Below the pieces are notes generated by a model. The model was not told the DNA's origin. It made no database searches and saw only the letters and a program-made list of their open reading frames with translations. A stretch of DNA of 13,795 nt, taken from positions 1-13,795 of the forward strand of contig JBDNFD010000131.1 of assembly GCA_041689995.1 (NCBI GenBank). Reading direction: 5' to 3'. Shown here in pieces: positions 5,789-13,572 of this stretch; the stretch's first letter is position 1, and every line of letters begins with the position of its first letter. Position numbers and translations under genes: made by a program. Source of the stretch: DASSWG01 sp041689995. Its GTDB lineage: Bacteria; Bacteroidota; Bacteroidia; Flavobacteriales; Flavobacteriaceae.

Positions 5789-7531
5789 TTAATTTTTGCT
5801 GATAAAATATACCTTCTTTATTTTCCCGTTTTCAATCTGATAGATAGCAACGGCCTCTAATATTTTGGAGCCAAACTGTACGCGTTCTTGGTCAATGACT
5901 GTGTTGCCCTGAACAATCCTATTAACCAATTCGCAATGCAGATTAGGAGTGTTTTCAAACATAGGAGCATAGCTTTTTCGCATGGCTTCTTTTCCTTTAA
6001 ATCGTAAAGTATTTGGAAAAGTATAAACTTCAACATCATCTGCATACGGTTCTAAAAAACCATCGATGTTTCTAAAATTATAGGCATTCAACTGTCGCTG
6101 GGCCAAATCTTCCGGACTATCTTTTAATACCTCTTCTGGGGTAAAAATTTTTCCTTTATTGATGACTCGATCAATTTTGGTAAGATTTTCAAGGTCAGCG
6201 ATTGGGTTGGCATCTAAAAGAATAAGATTTGCTTTTTTGCCAACGCTTACACTCCCAAATTCATTTTGTTTATCCAAAATCTTTGCGCCATTGATGGTTG
6301 AAGCCTTTAGTATTTGCCAATTACTCATGCCGCTTTTTTGCATGGCTTTTAATTCTGCTTGATAAGAAGAAACATGCAACGTACCCAAATTTCCAGCATC
6401 GGTACCTGTGGCAATAGTCACACCTGCATCTAAAAGCATTTTTAAGTTAACCATAGCAATGGAATCCGCTGTTTTTAAATCCGCTAACATTTCGTTGGAA
6501 TTGCCCAGTGACTTATAATTGTTCACTAATAACGTATCTGATAAATGCTTTAAATCTACTAATGATCCCAATTGCTGTGGATCTGCGGTTTTTAATTCAT
6601 AAGATGAAAAATTGAGATTCTGCCCAAACGTCTTCACATAGCCACCATGAACCACTAGAGTAGGGCAGAGTACGACCTTGTTCTTTTTCATTAACTGTAC
6701 AAAATCTTGTTTTAAGATTTCGTCATCAACGCTATGTACCAAGAAATCGGCGCCGTTTTCAACTGCTAATTGGGCGGTAATTCTCTGCGTTGCATGAACA
6801 GCTACTTTTAAATTGTTTTTATGGGCTTCATCAATAATGGCTTTGATAATGGGTAAATTTTTTCGAGCGCTTTCTTCTATCGACAATCCATCTGCGCCAG
6901 CGATGTACCATATTTTTATGAAATCTGGTTTATACTGCAATTGATCTTGCACAGACTTTATACCTTCTTCAACTGTTTTGGTTAATGTAAATGGTGAGTC
7001 ATCTGGAAAGTTTTCAAAAAACTTTGGCTCATAAGTGGTTGATAATGGACCGGTCATGTAAATGGTGGGTGAAAAATCTTTGTTTTTAAACTCCTTACTT
7101 CTTTCAAGTAAATTAATTGTAGAACCGACATCAAAAACGGTTGTGATTCCGTTTTGTAAATAGCGTCGCAATTTATTTTCCATAGTGGTTTTTGAAATAG
7201 TAATTTCTTCCTGATACGGAACAAATTTCATTAAATCAATGGCGTCTGGCCTGGTATATAAACCACCATTTTGAGAAAAATGTATGTGCGCATCGATTAA
7301 TCCTGGTGTGAGGTATTTTCCTGTCCCGTTAATAATCGTGGCATCTTCAGGAATTTTTATCTTTTTGCTTGATTGGATATTGCTTATCAAATCGTTTTCA
7401 ATTACCACAGTTTGATTGGGAATAAGTTTTTGGTTTTCAACATCGGCAACCGTTACATTTGTGATGTAGGTTTGTGAAAAAAGTGCTAATGTGGAAATTA
7501 GGGTACTGATGGTTAAGAGTATTGTTTTCAT
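5789..7531 (-). CDS. Exported amidohydrolase with C-terminal SnoaL-like domain
   Basis: This 580-residue metal-dependent hydrolase of the amidohydrolase superfamily is close to the imidazolonepropionase-like group. It has an N-terminal signal peptide (about residues 1-20, ending LALFSQ). Metal and active-site residues are visible: His82 and His84 in DAHIHF, a candidate bridging Lys206 in DFIKIW, His246 in VAVHATQ, His266 in LVHSVDD and Asp378 in TGTDAG. The fold closes near residue 460 (KANLILLDANPI, then INKGKIF). Residues about 474-578 form an extra NTF2/SnoaL-like domain (QRQLNAYNFRNIDGFLEPYA ... VQGNTVIDQERV ... IYQIENGKIKKVYFI). The operon partner at 8575 is a separate SnoaL-like lipoprotein, so the fold appears twice here. 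The gene follows the epimerase by 52 bp. The stop codon abuts a transposase remnant, but the C-terminus looks complete. The substrate is unknown. Confidence 0.9.
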   Translation of the reverse strand: MKTILLTISTLISTLALFSQTYITNVTVADVENQKLIPNQTVVIENDLISNIQSSKKIKIPEDATIINGTGKYLTPGLIDAHIHFSQNGGLYTRPDAIDLMKFVPYQEEITISKTTMENKLRRYLQNGITTVFDVGSTINLLERSKEFKNKDFSPTIYMTGPLSTTYEPKFFENFPDDSPFTLTKTVEEGIKSVQDQLQYKPDFIKIWYIAGADGLSIEESARKNLPIIKAIIDEAHKNNLKVAVHATQRITAQLAVENGADFLVHSVDDEILKQDFVQLMKKNKVVLCPTLVVHGGYVKTFGQNLNFSSYELKTADPQQLGSLVDLKHLSDTLLVNNYKSLGNSNEMLADLKTADSIAMVNLKMLLDAGVTIATGTDAGNLGTLHVSSYQAELKAMQKSGMSNWQILKASTINGAKILDKQNEFGSVSVGKKANLILLDANPIADLENLTKIDRVINKGKIFTPEEVLKDSPEDLAQRQLNAYNFRNIDGFLEPYADDVEVYTFPNTLRFKGKEAMRKSYAPMFENTPNLHCELVNRIVQGNTVIDQERVQFGSKILEAVAIYQIENGKIKKVYFISKN

Positions 7532-7583
7532 AATATCATTTTTGTAATATTGGTTATTTATTTAGTTAATATTCTGTTTGATT

Positions 7584-8522
7584 TTATTTTGAATAATTAT
7601 TTAAAGTCTCTTTAACGGGTCTGAAATTCATTCCCAATTCTTTTTGAGCCAAGTCATTCTTATAAATAATCAATGCCTTGTTCTTTGGAGATTCGTTGTT
7701 AAGCATTAGAGTTAAGTCTGAAACGGGATAGCTTTCACTGCTCAATAAATAATTTTTGCCGTGCAATCCTGAAGTGGTTGCAGCTTTAAAAATAGCTTCG
7801 GCTACATCTTGAACATCTACTATGGCAAATTCCACATTGGTGTCATAAAGCATTTGGACAAATGGATTGGGGGCAATTTTATTTTTGAAAAGAAATTGCA
7901 ACCCAGTAGATGTGGAATCTTCTCGAGTAGAAAGTGATTTCCCCATAACACCTGTGGGTGATACCGAAGTTATTTCAAAAGAGAGATTCGGGTGCTCTGC
8001 AATAAATCTGTTCACGGTTTGATTGGCAAGAAACTTGGCCTGTGCATACGGATGACTTTCCTCGCTCATAAAGGGCTTGTCATTCTCACTAAAGGTATCA
8101 CGGGGTATCTTTCCACCTGCGGGCATCGGAAAATTTGTATTATACGCCGCAACGGAAGCAATTATAACAACCTTTTCAATTGAAGGGGTTTCACTTACCG
8201 CCGTCAGGAAATTCTCCGTTCCTTTAATGGTTGGGTCAAAAAGTTCTTTTTGTGCATCTTTTACGTCCAATTGAAATGGTGTACCTCCGTGAATTACAAT
8301 TTCGCAATCGCTGATGAAGTCTTTCAGGGTTTCTAAATCTTCCACTTTCAATGCGCTGATGTTGAGGTTGTCCGAATTTTCAAGGTTGAAGAGATGTTTA
8401 TATTTTTCGCTCTTTTTTATATCGGTTACGGATACTTTCACGTTGTATCCTTCTTTTAAAAATTTCTGTGTGGTATAGCTTCCAATGAAGCCTGAACCGC
8501 CTATTATTCCTACTGTTTTCAT
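7584..8522 (-). CDS. NAD(P)-dependent epimerase/reductase (extended SDR)
   Basis: This 312-residue cytoplasmic Rossmann-fold enzyme belongs to the extended short-chain dehydrogenase family. The nucleotide-binding motif GGSGFIG is at 8-14, the catalytic serine is near Ser123 (IASVAAYNT), and the YxxxK pair is Tyr159/Lys163 in HPYAQAKFLA. SPTGVMG (188-194) and the DVQDVAEA segment (236-243) are typical of the dihydroflavonol-4-reductase-like subgroup, which reduces carbonyls or acts on aldehydes and ketones. No signal peptide or membrane helix is seen. It sits 52 bp after the SnoaL-like lipoprotein and 52 bp before the amidohydrolase, so an operon of three is likely. The substrate cannot be determined, and the DFR label is used for these proteins without proof of flavonoid chemistry. 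Confidence 0.92.
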   Translation of the reverse strand: MKTVGIIGGSGFIGSYTTQKFLKEGYNVKVSVTDIKKSEKYKHLFNLENSDNLNISALKVEDLETLKDFISDCEIVIHGGTPFQLDVKDAQKELFDPTIKGTENFLTAVSETPSIEKVVIIASVAAYNTNFPMPAGGKIPRDTFSENDKPFMSEESHPYAQAKFLANQTVNRFIAEHPNLSFEITSVSPTGVMGKSLSTREDSTSTGLQFLFKNKIAPNPFVQMLYDTNVEFAIVDVQDVAEAIFKAATTSGLHGKNYLLSSESYPVSDLTLMLNNESPKNKALIIYKNDLAQKELGMNFRPVKETLNNYSK

Positions 8523-8574
8523 CTTTAGATTATTTTAATATGATTGAAACTGATTATTATAGTATAAACACTGA

Positions 8575-9081
8575 TTAATGCGTACTTACTGCTCCATGCA
8601 TTGCCTGCATGTCCAGCATAATTTTTGAAAGATCCCAATAGCCAAACTCCTTCACTATCTTTCCATCTATAAATTGCGCTGAAATGTGTGCGGGAATGGT
8701 GTAGGTTTTTTTATTAACAGCAAGTGTGCCTTTCCATAATCCCCAAAAGTTAACATACGTTTTGCCATCATCGCTAACTGTCATCTCATATTCAGATTGG
8801 TCGTCAACATAGTCCCAGCTTGAGAAGAGGGAGGCGTCATCTTTATCCATTGCAACTAATTCTGCAAGTGTTTGGCCATCCTTTTCAACCACATTGTTCA
8901 TTATTTTTGCGGAATCTGCATAATGACTCGCGAGGTCTTCCCAGTCTCGATTTTCATAAGCTGCAATCACTTTTTTATAAGTGTCTATTTCTGGCGACTG
9001 TTCGGTATAACGCTTTTCTTGTCTTTGGCAAGCGGTCAGTAAAAGAACCGTTGCAAGTCCTAAGAAGATTAGTTTTTTCAT
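8575..9081 (-). CDS. SnoaL/NTF2-like lipoprotein
   Basis: This 168-residue lipoprotein has a clear signal and lipobox (LLTAC, Cys18), so it is envelope-anchored. After a linker, residues about 34-160 have the pattern of the NTF2/SnoaL fold: helix with YKKVIAAYENRDWEDLASHY, then ADSAKI, a central strand region with TYVNFWGLWKGTL, and the closing strand IDGKIVKEFGYWDLSKIM. NTF2-like domains bind small molecules or act as simple isomerases/hydrolases; which applies here is unknown. It is probably the first intact gene of an operon with the epimerase and amidohydrolase. Immediately upstream lies an internally deleted paralogue with the same ends. The sequence just before the ATG (ATTCAAAATT) is shared with that paralogue, suggesting tandem duplication. 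Confidence 0.85.
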   Translation of the reverse strand: MKKLIFLGLATVLLLTACQRQEKRYTEQSPEIDTYKKVIAAYENRDWEDLASHYADSAKIMNNVVEKDGQTLAELVAMDKDDASLFSSWDYVDDQSEYEMTVSDDGKTYVNFWGLWKGTLAVNKKTYTIPAHISAQFIDGKIVKEFGYWDLSKIMLDMQAMHGAVSTH

Positions 9082-9181
9082 AATTTTGAATATTTAAATT
9101 GGGTAGTTAATTTTAGGTTATATAGCTTGAATGTAATTTGGATGGTGTTACTATATTTTTTCTTTATAGGTTTTGAAAACC

Positions 9182-9189
9182 CAAATTTA
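9182..9189 (-). promoter_or_regulatory. Candidate Bacteroidetes -7 box (TAAATTTG)
   Basis: The minus strand reads TAAATTTG, matching the TAnnTTTG consensus, about 100 bp before the ATG of the SnoaL-like lipoprotein. No good -33 TTTG partner is seen, so the call is weak. Confidence 0.3.
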
Positions 9190-9276
9190 TTATTGGACTT
9201 TTCTTTTCTAGATCTAATAAAGGTTGAGTTTATTATCTGAGAAAATCGGGTTGTGGATTATTATTTTCTTTTTGTG

Positions 9277-9507
9277 TCAGGGTGAATTTTTTGGAATACT
9301 TCCTATGCGTGCTTGAACTTCATTCAAGTCTGAGATAATTTTTGATATATCCAAAAGCCCGAGTTCGGTAACGATTTTTTGCTTCATTGATGAGGGATCA
9401 TTTACTGGGTTATTAGTGTTGATTTCTGGCGTGAAGGGTCTTTTCTGTTGATGGCAAGCGGTTAGTGAAAATCCTAATACAAGGTCTGAAAAGAGTATTT
9501 TATTCAT
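9277..9507 (-). pseudogene. SnoaL-like lipoprotein paralogue with internal deletion
   Basis: ATG 9507 gives 76 residues. The start at 9552 is rejected because the lipoprotein signal MNKILFSDLVLGFSLTAC (Cys18) and the shared upstream sequence fit 9507. Residues 1-31 match the N-terminus of the neighbour at 8575-9081 (TACHQQKRPFTPEINT against TACQRQEKRYTEQSPEIDT). Residues 44-69 match its C-terminus (KIVTELGLLDISKIISDL against KIVKEFGYWDLSKIMLDM). About 95 residues of the central SnoaL fold are missing and replaced by a 12-residue linker, so it cannot fold as an NTF2-like domain. It remains an open frame with a lipobox and could make a short lipopeptide, but decay after tandem duplication is the simplest reading. 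It has the best candidate operator in the window about 80 bp upstream. Confidence 0.8.
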
Positions 9508-9588
9508 AATTTTGAATGGTCGGTTAATTGTAAAAATCTCGTAGGGATACATCTAAATAACTGAAGACCAATGAATAATTAAAACCAT

Positions 9589-9643
9589 TTAGGACGAAGG
9601 ATGTCAATTTCTGTCCGAAGAGTGGGTTTTATTTACCGAAGGG
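9589..9643 (-). promoter_or_regulatory. Putative LytTR operator: three half-sites at 21-bp spacing
   Basis: CGAAG occurs on the plus strand at 9595, 9616 and 9637, exactly 21 bp apart, within TTAGGACGAA, CTGTCCGAAG and TTTACCGAAG. The stretch 9589-9616 matches 12438-12465 upstream of the kinase gene at 19 of 28 positions without gaps. Both lie about 80 bp from the next ATG. LytTR regulators are known to bind direct repeats of about 9 bp separated by 12 bp, that is a 21-bp period. Confidence 0.5.
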
Positions 9644-9657
9644 GAATTAATTCAAAA

Positions 9658-9678
9658 TTCAATGTTCAATGTTCAATG
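9658..9678. repeat. Three tandem copies of TTCAATG
   Basis: Three perfect 7-bp units lie between the response regulator stop and the SnoaL-like paralogue, preceded by the related ATTCAAAA. It is a possible slippage tract with no visible role. Confidence 0.85.
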
Positions 9679-9746
9679 AAATGCTATTGGTAGATGCGAA
9701 GTACTAAATGTTCCATATTGCGAGCTCTTGAATTCACAAAATCCCG

Positions 9747-10496
9747 TTATATCGTTTGCAGTCGTTTCAGAAGTTCTGTACGCATTGCTTTGCTCATTGG
9801 GATAGCTTTTCGTGAAATTACAACATGTGTGCCGGCAACTTCGTCTATTTGGGAAAGGTTGATTATATAAGATCGATGAATTCTAAGAAAATGATGTTGC
9901 GGAAGTTTTTCATCAATGTCTTTTAACGTCATAACCAACAGATATTCTCTATTTGCCGAAAAGATGCGGCAATAATTTCGGTCTGCTTCAATGTACCTTA
10001 TGTCTTTAATGTCAATCTTAAGCATTTTTTCGTTGTGCTTAACAAAAATGCGATCGTTCAAGATTAGATTTTCGGTATTATTTTTTTCTGAAGAACTTCC
10101 ATTTTCTGAATTTACAACAGCTATTTTTCTTTCAATGACCAATTCAATGGCACGTTGTAAATCTAATTTTTTAAAAGGTTTTGAAATAAATGCGTAAGGC
10201 TTGGTTTCTTTTGCTCTTTTAAAATGTGCCTCGTCTGCATTTGCAGTTAGGTAGATAATGGCAACATCATATTCTTGTAAAATTAGTTGTGCGGTTTCTA
10301 TACCATTCAATGTGCCTTTTAGCATTATATCTAAAAGCACAATATCTGGTTGTTCAATTTGAATATGTGCAAGAGCCTCTTCGCCGCGGGGTAAAATTCC
10401 TGTTACTTCATAGCCCAGTTCGCTTAGTTGCAATGAAATATTAGCGGCAATAACCATTTCGTCCTCCACGATCAATATTTTCACGGCTTTTTCCAT
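9747..10496 (-). CDS. LytTR-family response regulator
   Basis: This 249-residue transcriptional regulator is the partner of the kinase just upstream. The receiver domain spans about 6-122: acidic pocket Glu11/Asp12 (VEDEM), phospho-acceptor Asp56 (VLLDIML), Thr84 (YLTANAD) and Lys106 (ISKPF). After a flexible linker rich in Ser, Glu and Asn (129-145), a LytTR DNA-binding domain occupies about 150-249, with DIRYIEADRNYCRIF, FLRIHRSYIINLSQI and the closing PMSKAMRTELLKRL. The ATG overlaps the kinase stop as TGATG, so translation is coupled. A TTG three bases earlier is possible but less likely. Repeats with 21-bp spacing upstream of the kinase gene and upstream of the SnoaL-like locus are good candidates for its binding sites, implying autoregulation and control of the neighbouring operon. 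Confidence 0.95.
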   Translation of the reverse strand: MEKAVKILIVEDEMVIAANISLQLSELGYEVTGILPRGEEALAHIQIEQPDIVLLDIMLKGTLNGIETAQLILQEYDVAIIYLTANADEAHFKRAKETKPYAFISKPFKKLDLQRAIELVIERKIAVVNSENGSSSEKNNTENLILNDRIFVKHNEKMLKIDIKDIRYIEADRNYCRIFSANREYLLVMTLKDIDEKLPQHHFLRIHRSYIINLSQIDEVAGTHVVISRKAIPMSKAMRTELLKRLQTI

Positions 10497-12358
10497 CAAG
10501 CTATTTTAAAATTTTTAAACTGGAAATTTACTGCGGTACCATTTTGATAATCTTCGGAAATGGTGCCGTCCAGTTGTTGTGTGAGCAGTTGAATTAATTG
10601 TGTGCCAAAACCTGTTCCTTTTGGTTTTGTTCCCTCCGTTTTACCTACGCCGTTGTCTGAAACTTTTAATATAAGATTATTGTCTTTTTGAGTAAGACTG
10701 ATATTTATCTGTCCTTTCACTCCTTCAGGGAAAGCGTATTTCAGCGCATTAGTTAAAAGTTCGTTTGCTATAAGCCCGATAGGCATAGCGGTGTCCACGT
10801 CCAAGTTCAAATCATCCATGGCACATTCTATTTTCACTTTTTCTTCGGCATTAAAAGTATCGAGTATGCCTTCACTTAGATTTATAAAATAATCCTTCAT
10901 TTCTATACTGCCCAGATTTTCGCCCTGATACAATTTCTGATGAATAATACCCATACTTTGCACGCGGTTTTGGCTGGCGAGCATTGCTTCTTTGCTGGCA
11001 CCGTCCTCTAATTTTGCAGATTGTAGGGCAATGAGGCTTTTCACCATTTCCAGATTATTTTTTACGCGGTGATGGATTTCTCTCAGAAGTAGTTCGTTTT
11101 GTTTGTTTTTGGCCTCCAGTTCAATATTCAATAGCGAAAGAGTTTTTCGTTTTTTGCGGATGTTCCTTAGCGTGAAATACATTCCGAAGAGAATAACGGC
11201 AAGCAATCCTGCTATACCAATATAGAGCCACTGTGTTTTACGCTGTTGCGAAATCTTTGCCTGCTGGTCCAGAATTGCCATATCTTTTTTGGCGGTTTCA
11301 TACTTTACCTGTAGTTCGCTATCCTTACGTGCAATAATGGAATTAAGGTATTCCGTATAGCTTTCTTCATAAAGTTCGTGATATTCCAAGGCATTTTTAT
11401 AATCGCCCAATTCCCTGTAAATATTGGAAACATTCATGTAGTTTTCCCAAAGATTTTTGTTGTTGCCTATGCGTTTCATAATTTCTATCGCCTTTAAACT
11501 GTAAGGCAACGCCTCAGCATATTTTCCTTGTAGAATATAGATGTGGCCAATGTTTGCGGTGGGCGGCATCATATAACGGGTAAGCCCTATTTTCTTGGAA
11601 CCGTCATAGCAGCGATTATAATCTGCAATAGCTTTGTCATATCGCCCCATATATTTATAAATGTTTCCGCGTCCATTATAACAGGCCAAAAGTGGGGCAT
11701 CCATGATTCCTGATTCTTTATATAAATCGATGGCGCGATTCATACTTGCCAAACTTTCTTCCAAATTGTCTAAAAACAACTGGTTTTCGGAAAGTCGACG
11801 ATAAGATAGTGCCATGTCTTCCTCATAACTGTATTTTTCTTGAATAGCAATGGCTTTTTTACAGTATTCGGCACCTTCGGCGTAACTGTCTGAATAATAA
11901 AGTAAGTCGCTGATTTTTGTATAAGATTGCGCAATCCCTCGTTGGTCACCAAGTTTCTCGAAGAGTGCCAATGCTGTATAAACTGCTTCGGAACCTTTGT
12001 CATACTTCGCCGAACCACTGTAGTTGGTTGCCAACAAAAGATAGGCGTCCGCCAACGGCTTGGTCATTCCCTCTTTTTTATAAAGTGAAATGGCCTTTTG
12101 CAAATAAATTATGGATGAATCCAGTACGGTATGGTTTTCGTGCCATTTTGCCAACCCGATATAAGCTTCACCGAGGGTTTTAAACTCCTTGTTTTTTTGG
12201 GAAAACTGAATTGTTTTTTTGAAATTTTCGTATTGCTGAAGGGTATCTTCAACTATTGAAACTATTTCCGAAGCGGAATTTTTAAGCGTGTCTTCTTGTG
12301 TTTGTGCAATTTGCCCTATACTCAAAGCAACATAGAGTGCGATAATGATTTTTTTCAT
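10496..12358 (-). CDS. TPR sensor histidine kinase (HisKA_2 type)
   Basis: This 620-residue membrane sensor kinase has a signal peptide (about 1-20), so the TPR region faces the periplasm. Residues about 55-340 form a string of tetratricopeptide-like repeats (for example AEGAEYCKKAIAIQEKY, GRYDKAIADYNRCYDGSKKI, GDYKNALEYHELYEESY), followed by a coiled stretch and one transmembrane helix at about 378-397. The dimerisation/phospho-acceptor box is LLREIHHRVKNNLEMV, with the phosphorylated histidine being His429 or His430. The ATPase domain has its N box at NELLTNALKYAF (532-543), DNGVGK (568-573) and the glycine loop GTGFGTQLI (581-589). The gene overlaps the LytTR regulator by one base. The signal sensed is unknown; TPRs suggest a protein or peptide partner. 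A region of 352 bp without genes lies upstream and holds a putative operator. Confidence 0.95.
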   Translation of the reverse strand: MKKIIIALYVALSIGQIAQTQEDTLKNSASEIVSIVEDTLQQYENFKKTIQFSQKNKEFKTLGEAYIGLAKWHENHTVLDSSIIYLQKAISLYKKEGMTKPLADAYLLLATNYSGSAKYDKGSEAVYTALALFEKLGDQRGIAQSYTKISDLLYYSDSYAEGAEYCKKAIAIQEKYSYEEDMALSYRRLSENQLFLDNLEESLASMNRAIDLYKESGIMDAPLLACYNGRGNIYKYMGRYDKAIADYNRCYDGSKKIGLTRYMMPPTANIGHIYILQGKYAEALPYSLKAIEIMKRIGNNKNLWENYMNVSNIYRELGDYKNALEYHELYEESYTEYLNSIIARKDSELQVKYETAKKDMAILDQQAKISQQRKTQWLYIGIAGLLAVILFGMYFTLRNIRKKRKTLSLLNIELEAKNKQNELLLREIHHRVKNNLEMVKSLIALQSAKLEDGASKEAMLASQNRVQSMGIIHQKLYQGENLGSIEMKDYFINLSEGILDTFNAEEKVKIECAMDDLNLDVDTAMPIGLIANELLTNALKYAFPEGVKGQINISLTQKDNNLILKVSDNGVGKTEGTKPKGTGFGTQLIQLLTQQLDGTISEDYQNGTAVNFQFKNFKIA

Positions 12359-12710
12359 AAGATATTTTATTTAGTTGTACCTTCTGAATTGATTTTACCC
12401 TAAAATTATATAAATAAATCTATTTTAAGAATTACCCTTAGGATGAAACCGCCCAATAACTGTCCCAAAGGGTAGAATAATTTTATCAATTGAAATTCAA
12501 CGAAAAACAGGATAATAAGACACGAAAATTCCAACCAAAAGTATTAAAAAAAAGTTAACGTCCCACATTTTATGAGTCCTTTGAACTTTAGTAAATTATA
12601 ACTATCTGATTTGTAGATTCATCTTGCCGAATAATTAGTTATCGTAAATAAGAAAACACTATTATTAGGTTGTGCAACGGTTACTGATGTTGTAGTGCGT
12701 TTTTATTTCG
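12359..12710. other. Non-coding region upstream of the kinase gene
   Basis: No credible gene is seen in these 352 bp. On the kinase side lie the putative operator (12438-12470) and an inverted repeat TACCCTT/AAGGGTA (12433-12439 and 12468-12474) that encloses it. A minus-strand TACTTTTG at 12536-12543 fits the Bacteroidetes -7 consensus TAnnTTTG and could be a kinase promoter. The right part, about 12670-12710, holds a GCAAC/GTTG stem region downstream of the small lipoprotein gene. Nothing recognisable lies in between. Confidence 0.6.
12433..12474 (-). promoter_or_regulatory. Putative LytTR operator of the kinase-regulator operon
   Basis: The half-sites TTAGGATGAA (from 12438) and CTGTCCCAAAG (from 12460) are spaced 21 bp apart and match the site at 9589-9616 at 19 of 28 positions, with mismatches concentrated in the spacer. 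The site is bounded by the inverted repeat TACCCTT/AAGGGTA and lies 80 bp before the kinase ATG. It is inferred to be an autoregulatory site. Confidence 0.45.
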
Positions 12711-13249
12711 TTATAATTCAGACGTTTTCTTTTGAACTAAAATTATTGCTCGTTTATATGATTCAAATAACATTTCAATTCCATTTTCTTTATCGAAACA
12801 ATAATCCATTAAATAGTAATTATTTTGAAAAGCATTTGATTCAATTTTACCATTTTTATAATAGTTGATTTTCCCTTTATCATTTTTAGTGAATACGGTA
12901 ATCTTTTGCATAGAAACCCCATCCTTTTTAATAACTGTTCTGTTCGGGTCTAATTCGGTAAGAGGAATTTCCCATTTCTGAATATAATCGGTTGAGGAAT
13001 TTCCTTTATATACAGCCAAAATATTAGTTTCAAAATTGTATTCCGCTTTTTCGTCCACTTCTATTTGATTAGAACCTTCAAAACATTCATTGATATGTCG
13101 AGTTACATTTCCGATGCAATCCTCAATACTGTTACTGTTTTTATTTTATCTATTTCCGTTTGACAAGAAACAATCAATAACATTAATATCAGATAAAGTA
13201 CTTTTTTCAATTGAATATGGTTTTTTCTCAAATGTTCGTTAAGGCACAT
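12711..13249 (-). pseudogene. Small lipoprotein of unknown function, frameshifted
   Basis: The signal peptide and the mature protein are in different frames. From ATG 13249 (or TTG 13210, giving LKKVLYLILMLLIVSC) the frame has a lipobox, IVSC, then QTEIDKIK, and stops near 13105. The mature part continues in the next frame as NSNSIEDCIGNVTRHINECF and runs to the stop at 12711, including KWEIPLTELDP, MQKITVFTKND and a C-terminus ILVQKKTSEL. The break lies in a run of five A on the coding strand (T5 at 13138-13142); one more A restores a single frame of about 165-180 residues. A GTG at 13058 could start a 115-residue product without a signal, but this is unlikely to be the native start. I do not recognise the family. 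Loss of function or a sequencing error are both possible. Confidence 0.72.
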
Positions 13250-13382
13250 AGTTTACAAAGTTAAAGTCACATGCTTTACACTAGACTTAGTCTAATTGAT
13301 ACTTGTTTATCTCTTATTTTCATTAAATTAGCCTAAAAATACGTCTCTATAAAATACTCTCCAAATTCCATTTCCACAGTAT

Positions 13383-13562
13383 TTATTCCCACCATTCTTT
13401 CATTATTTTGTCTGATTTTTTCCGAACAATTTCTCCATTTGGTATTTGATTTTTTAAAGCGATATCCAACCAACCTTTGTCGATATACTTTTTCGAAACG
13501 TTGAATTCGCCAGCTCCATTATCAAAATCTGGGTTGGCTCTGGGGAGGTCTTCATAACCACG
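13383..13562 (-). pseudogene. C-terminal remnant of an unknown protein
   Basis: The last 59 residues before the stop at 13383 have normal protein composition: RGYEDLPRANPDFDNGAGEF, NVSKKYIDKGWLDIALKNQI, PNGEIVRKKSDKIMKEWWE. Upstream of about 13562 the frame stays open to an ATG at 13742, but that part is antisense to what looks like group II intron sequence and has the composition of a chance translation (ICETCAVFCTSF). I therefore read this as the 3' end of a gene cut by an insertion. The family is not recognised. The junction position is approximate, and an intact 119-residue gene cannot be fully excluded. Confidence 0.45.
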
Positions 13563-13572
13563 AGTTGGTATA

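Noticed and set aside
8820..9083. Plus-strand open frame of 87 codons
   Set aside because: It is antisense to the SnoaL-like lipoprotein, which has a clear signal and fold.
9169..9182. GGTTTT/AAAACC hairpin as a terminator after the SnoaL-like paralogue
   Set aside because: The stem is short and AT-rich with no following T-run on the minus strand; it would also separate genes that may be co-transcribed.
10497..10499. TTG as start of the response regulator
   Set aside because: The adjacent ATG overlapping the kinase stop (TGATG) is the more natural coupled start.
12670..12712. Possible integron attC-like site (TTGTGCAACGG ... GTTGTAGTGCG)
   Set aside because: It reminded me of cassette borders, but RYYYAAC/GTTRRRY core boxes cannot be paired, and no integrase or cassette array is present.
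13282..13294. Small palindrome TAGAC-TTA-GTCTA upstream of the frameshifted lipoprotein
   Set aside because: It is a perfect but short palindrome in AT-rich DNA with no second copy; there is too little evidence for an operator.
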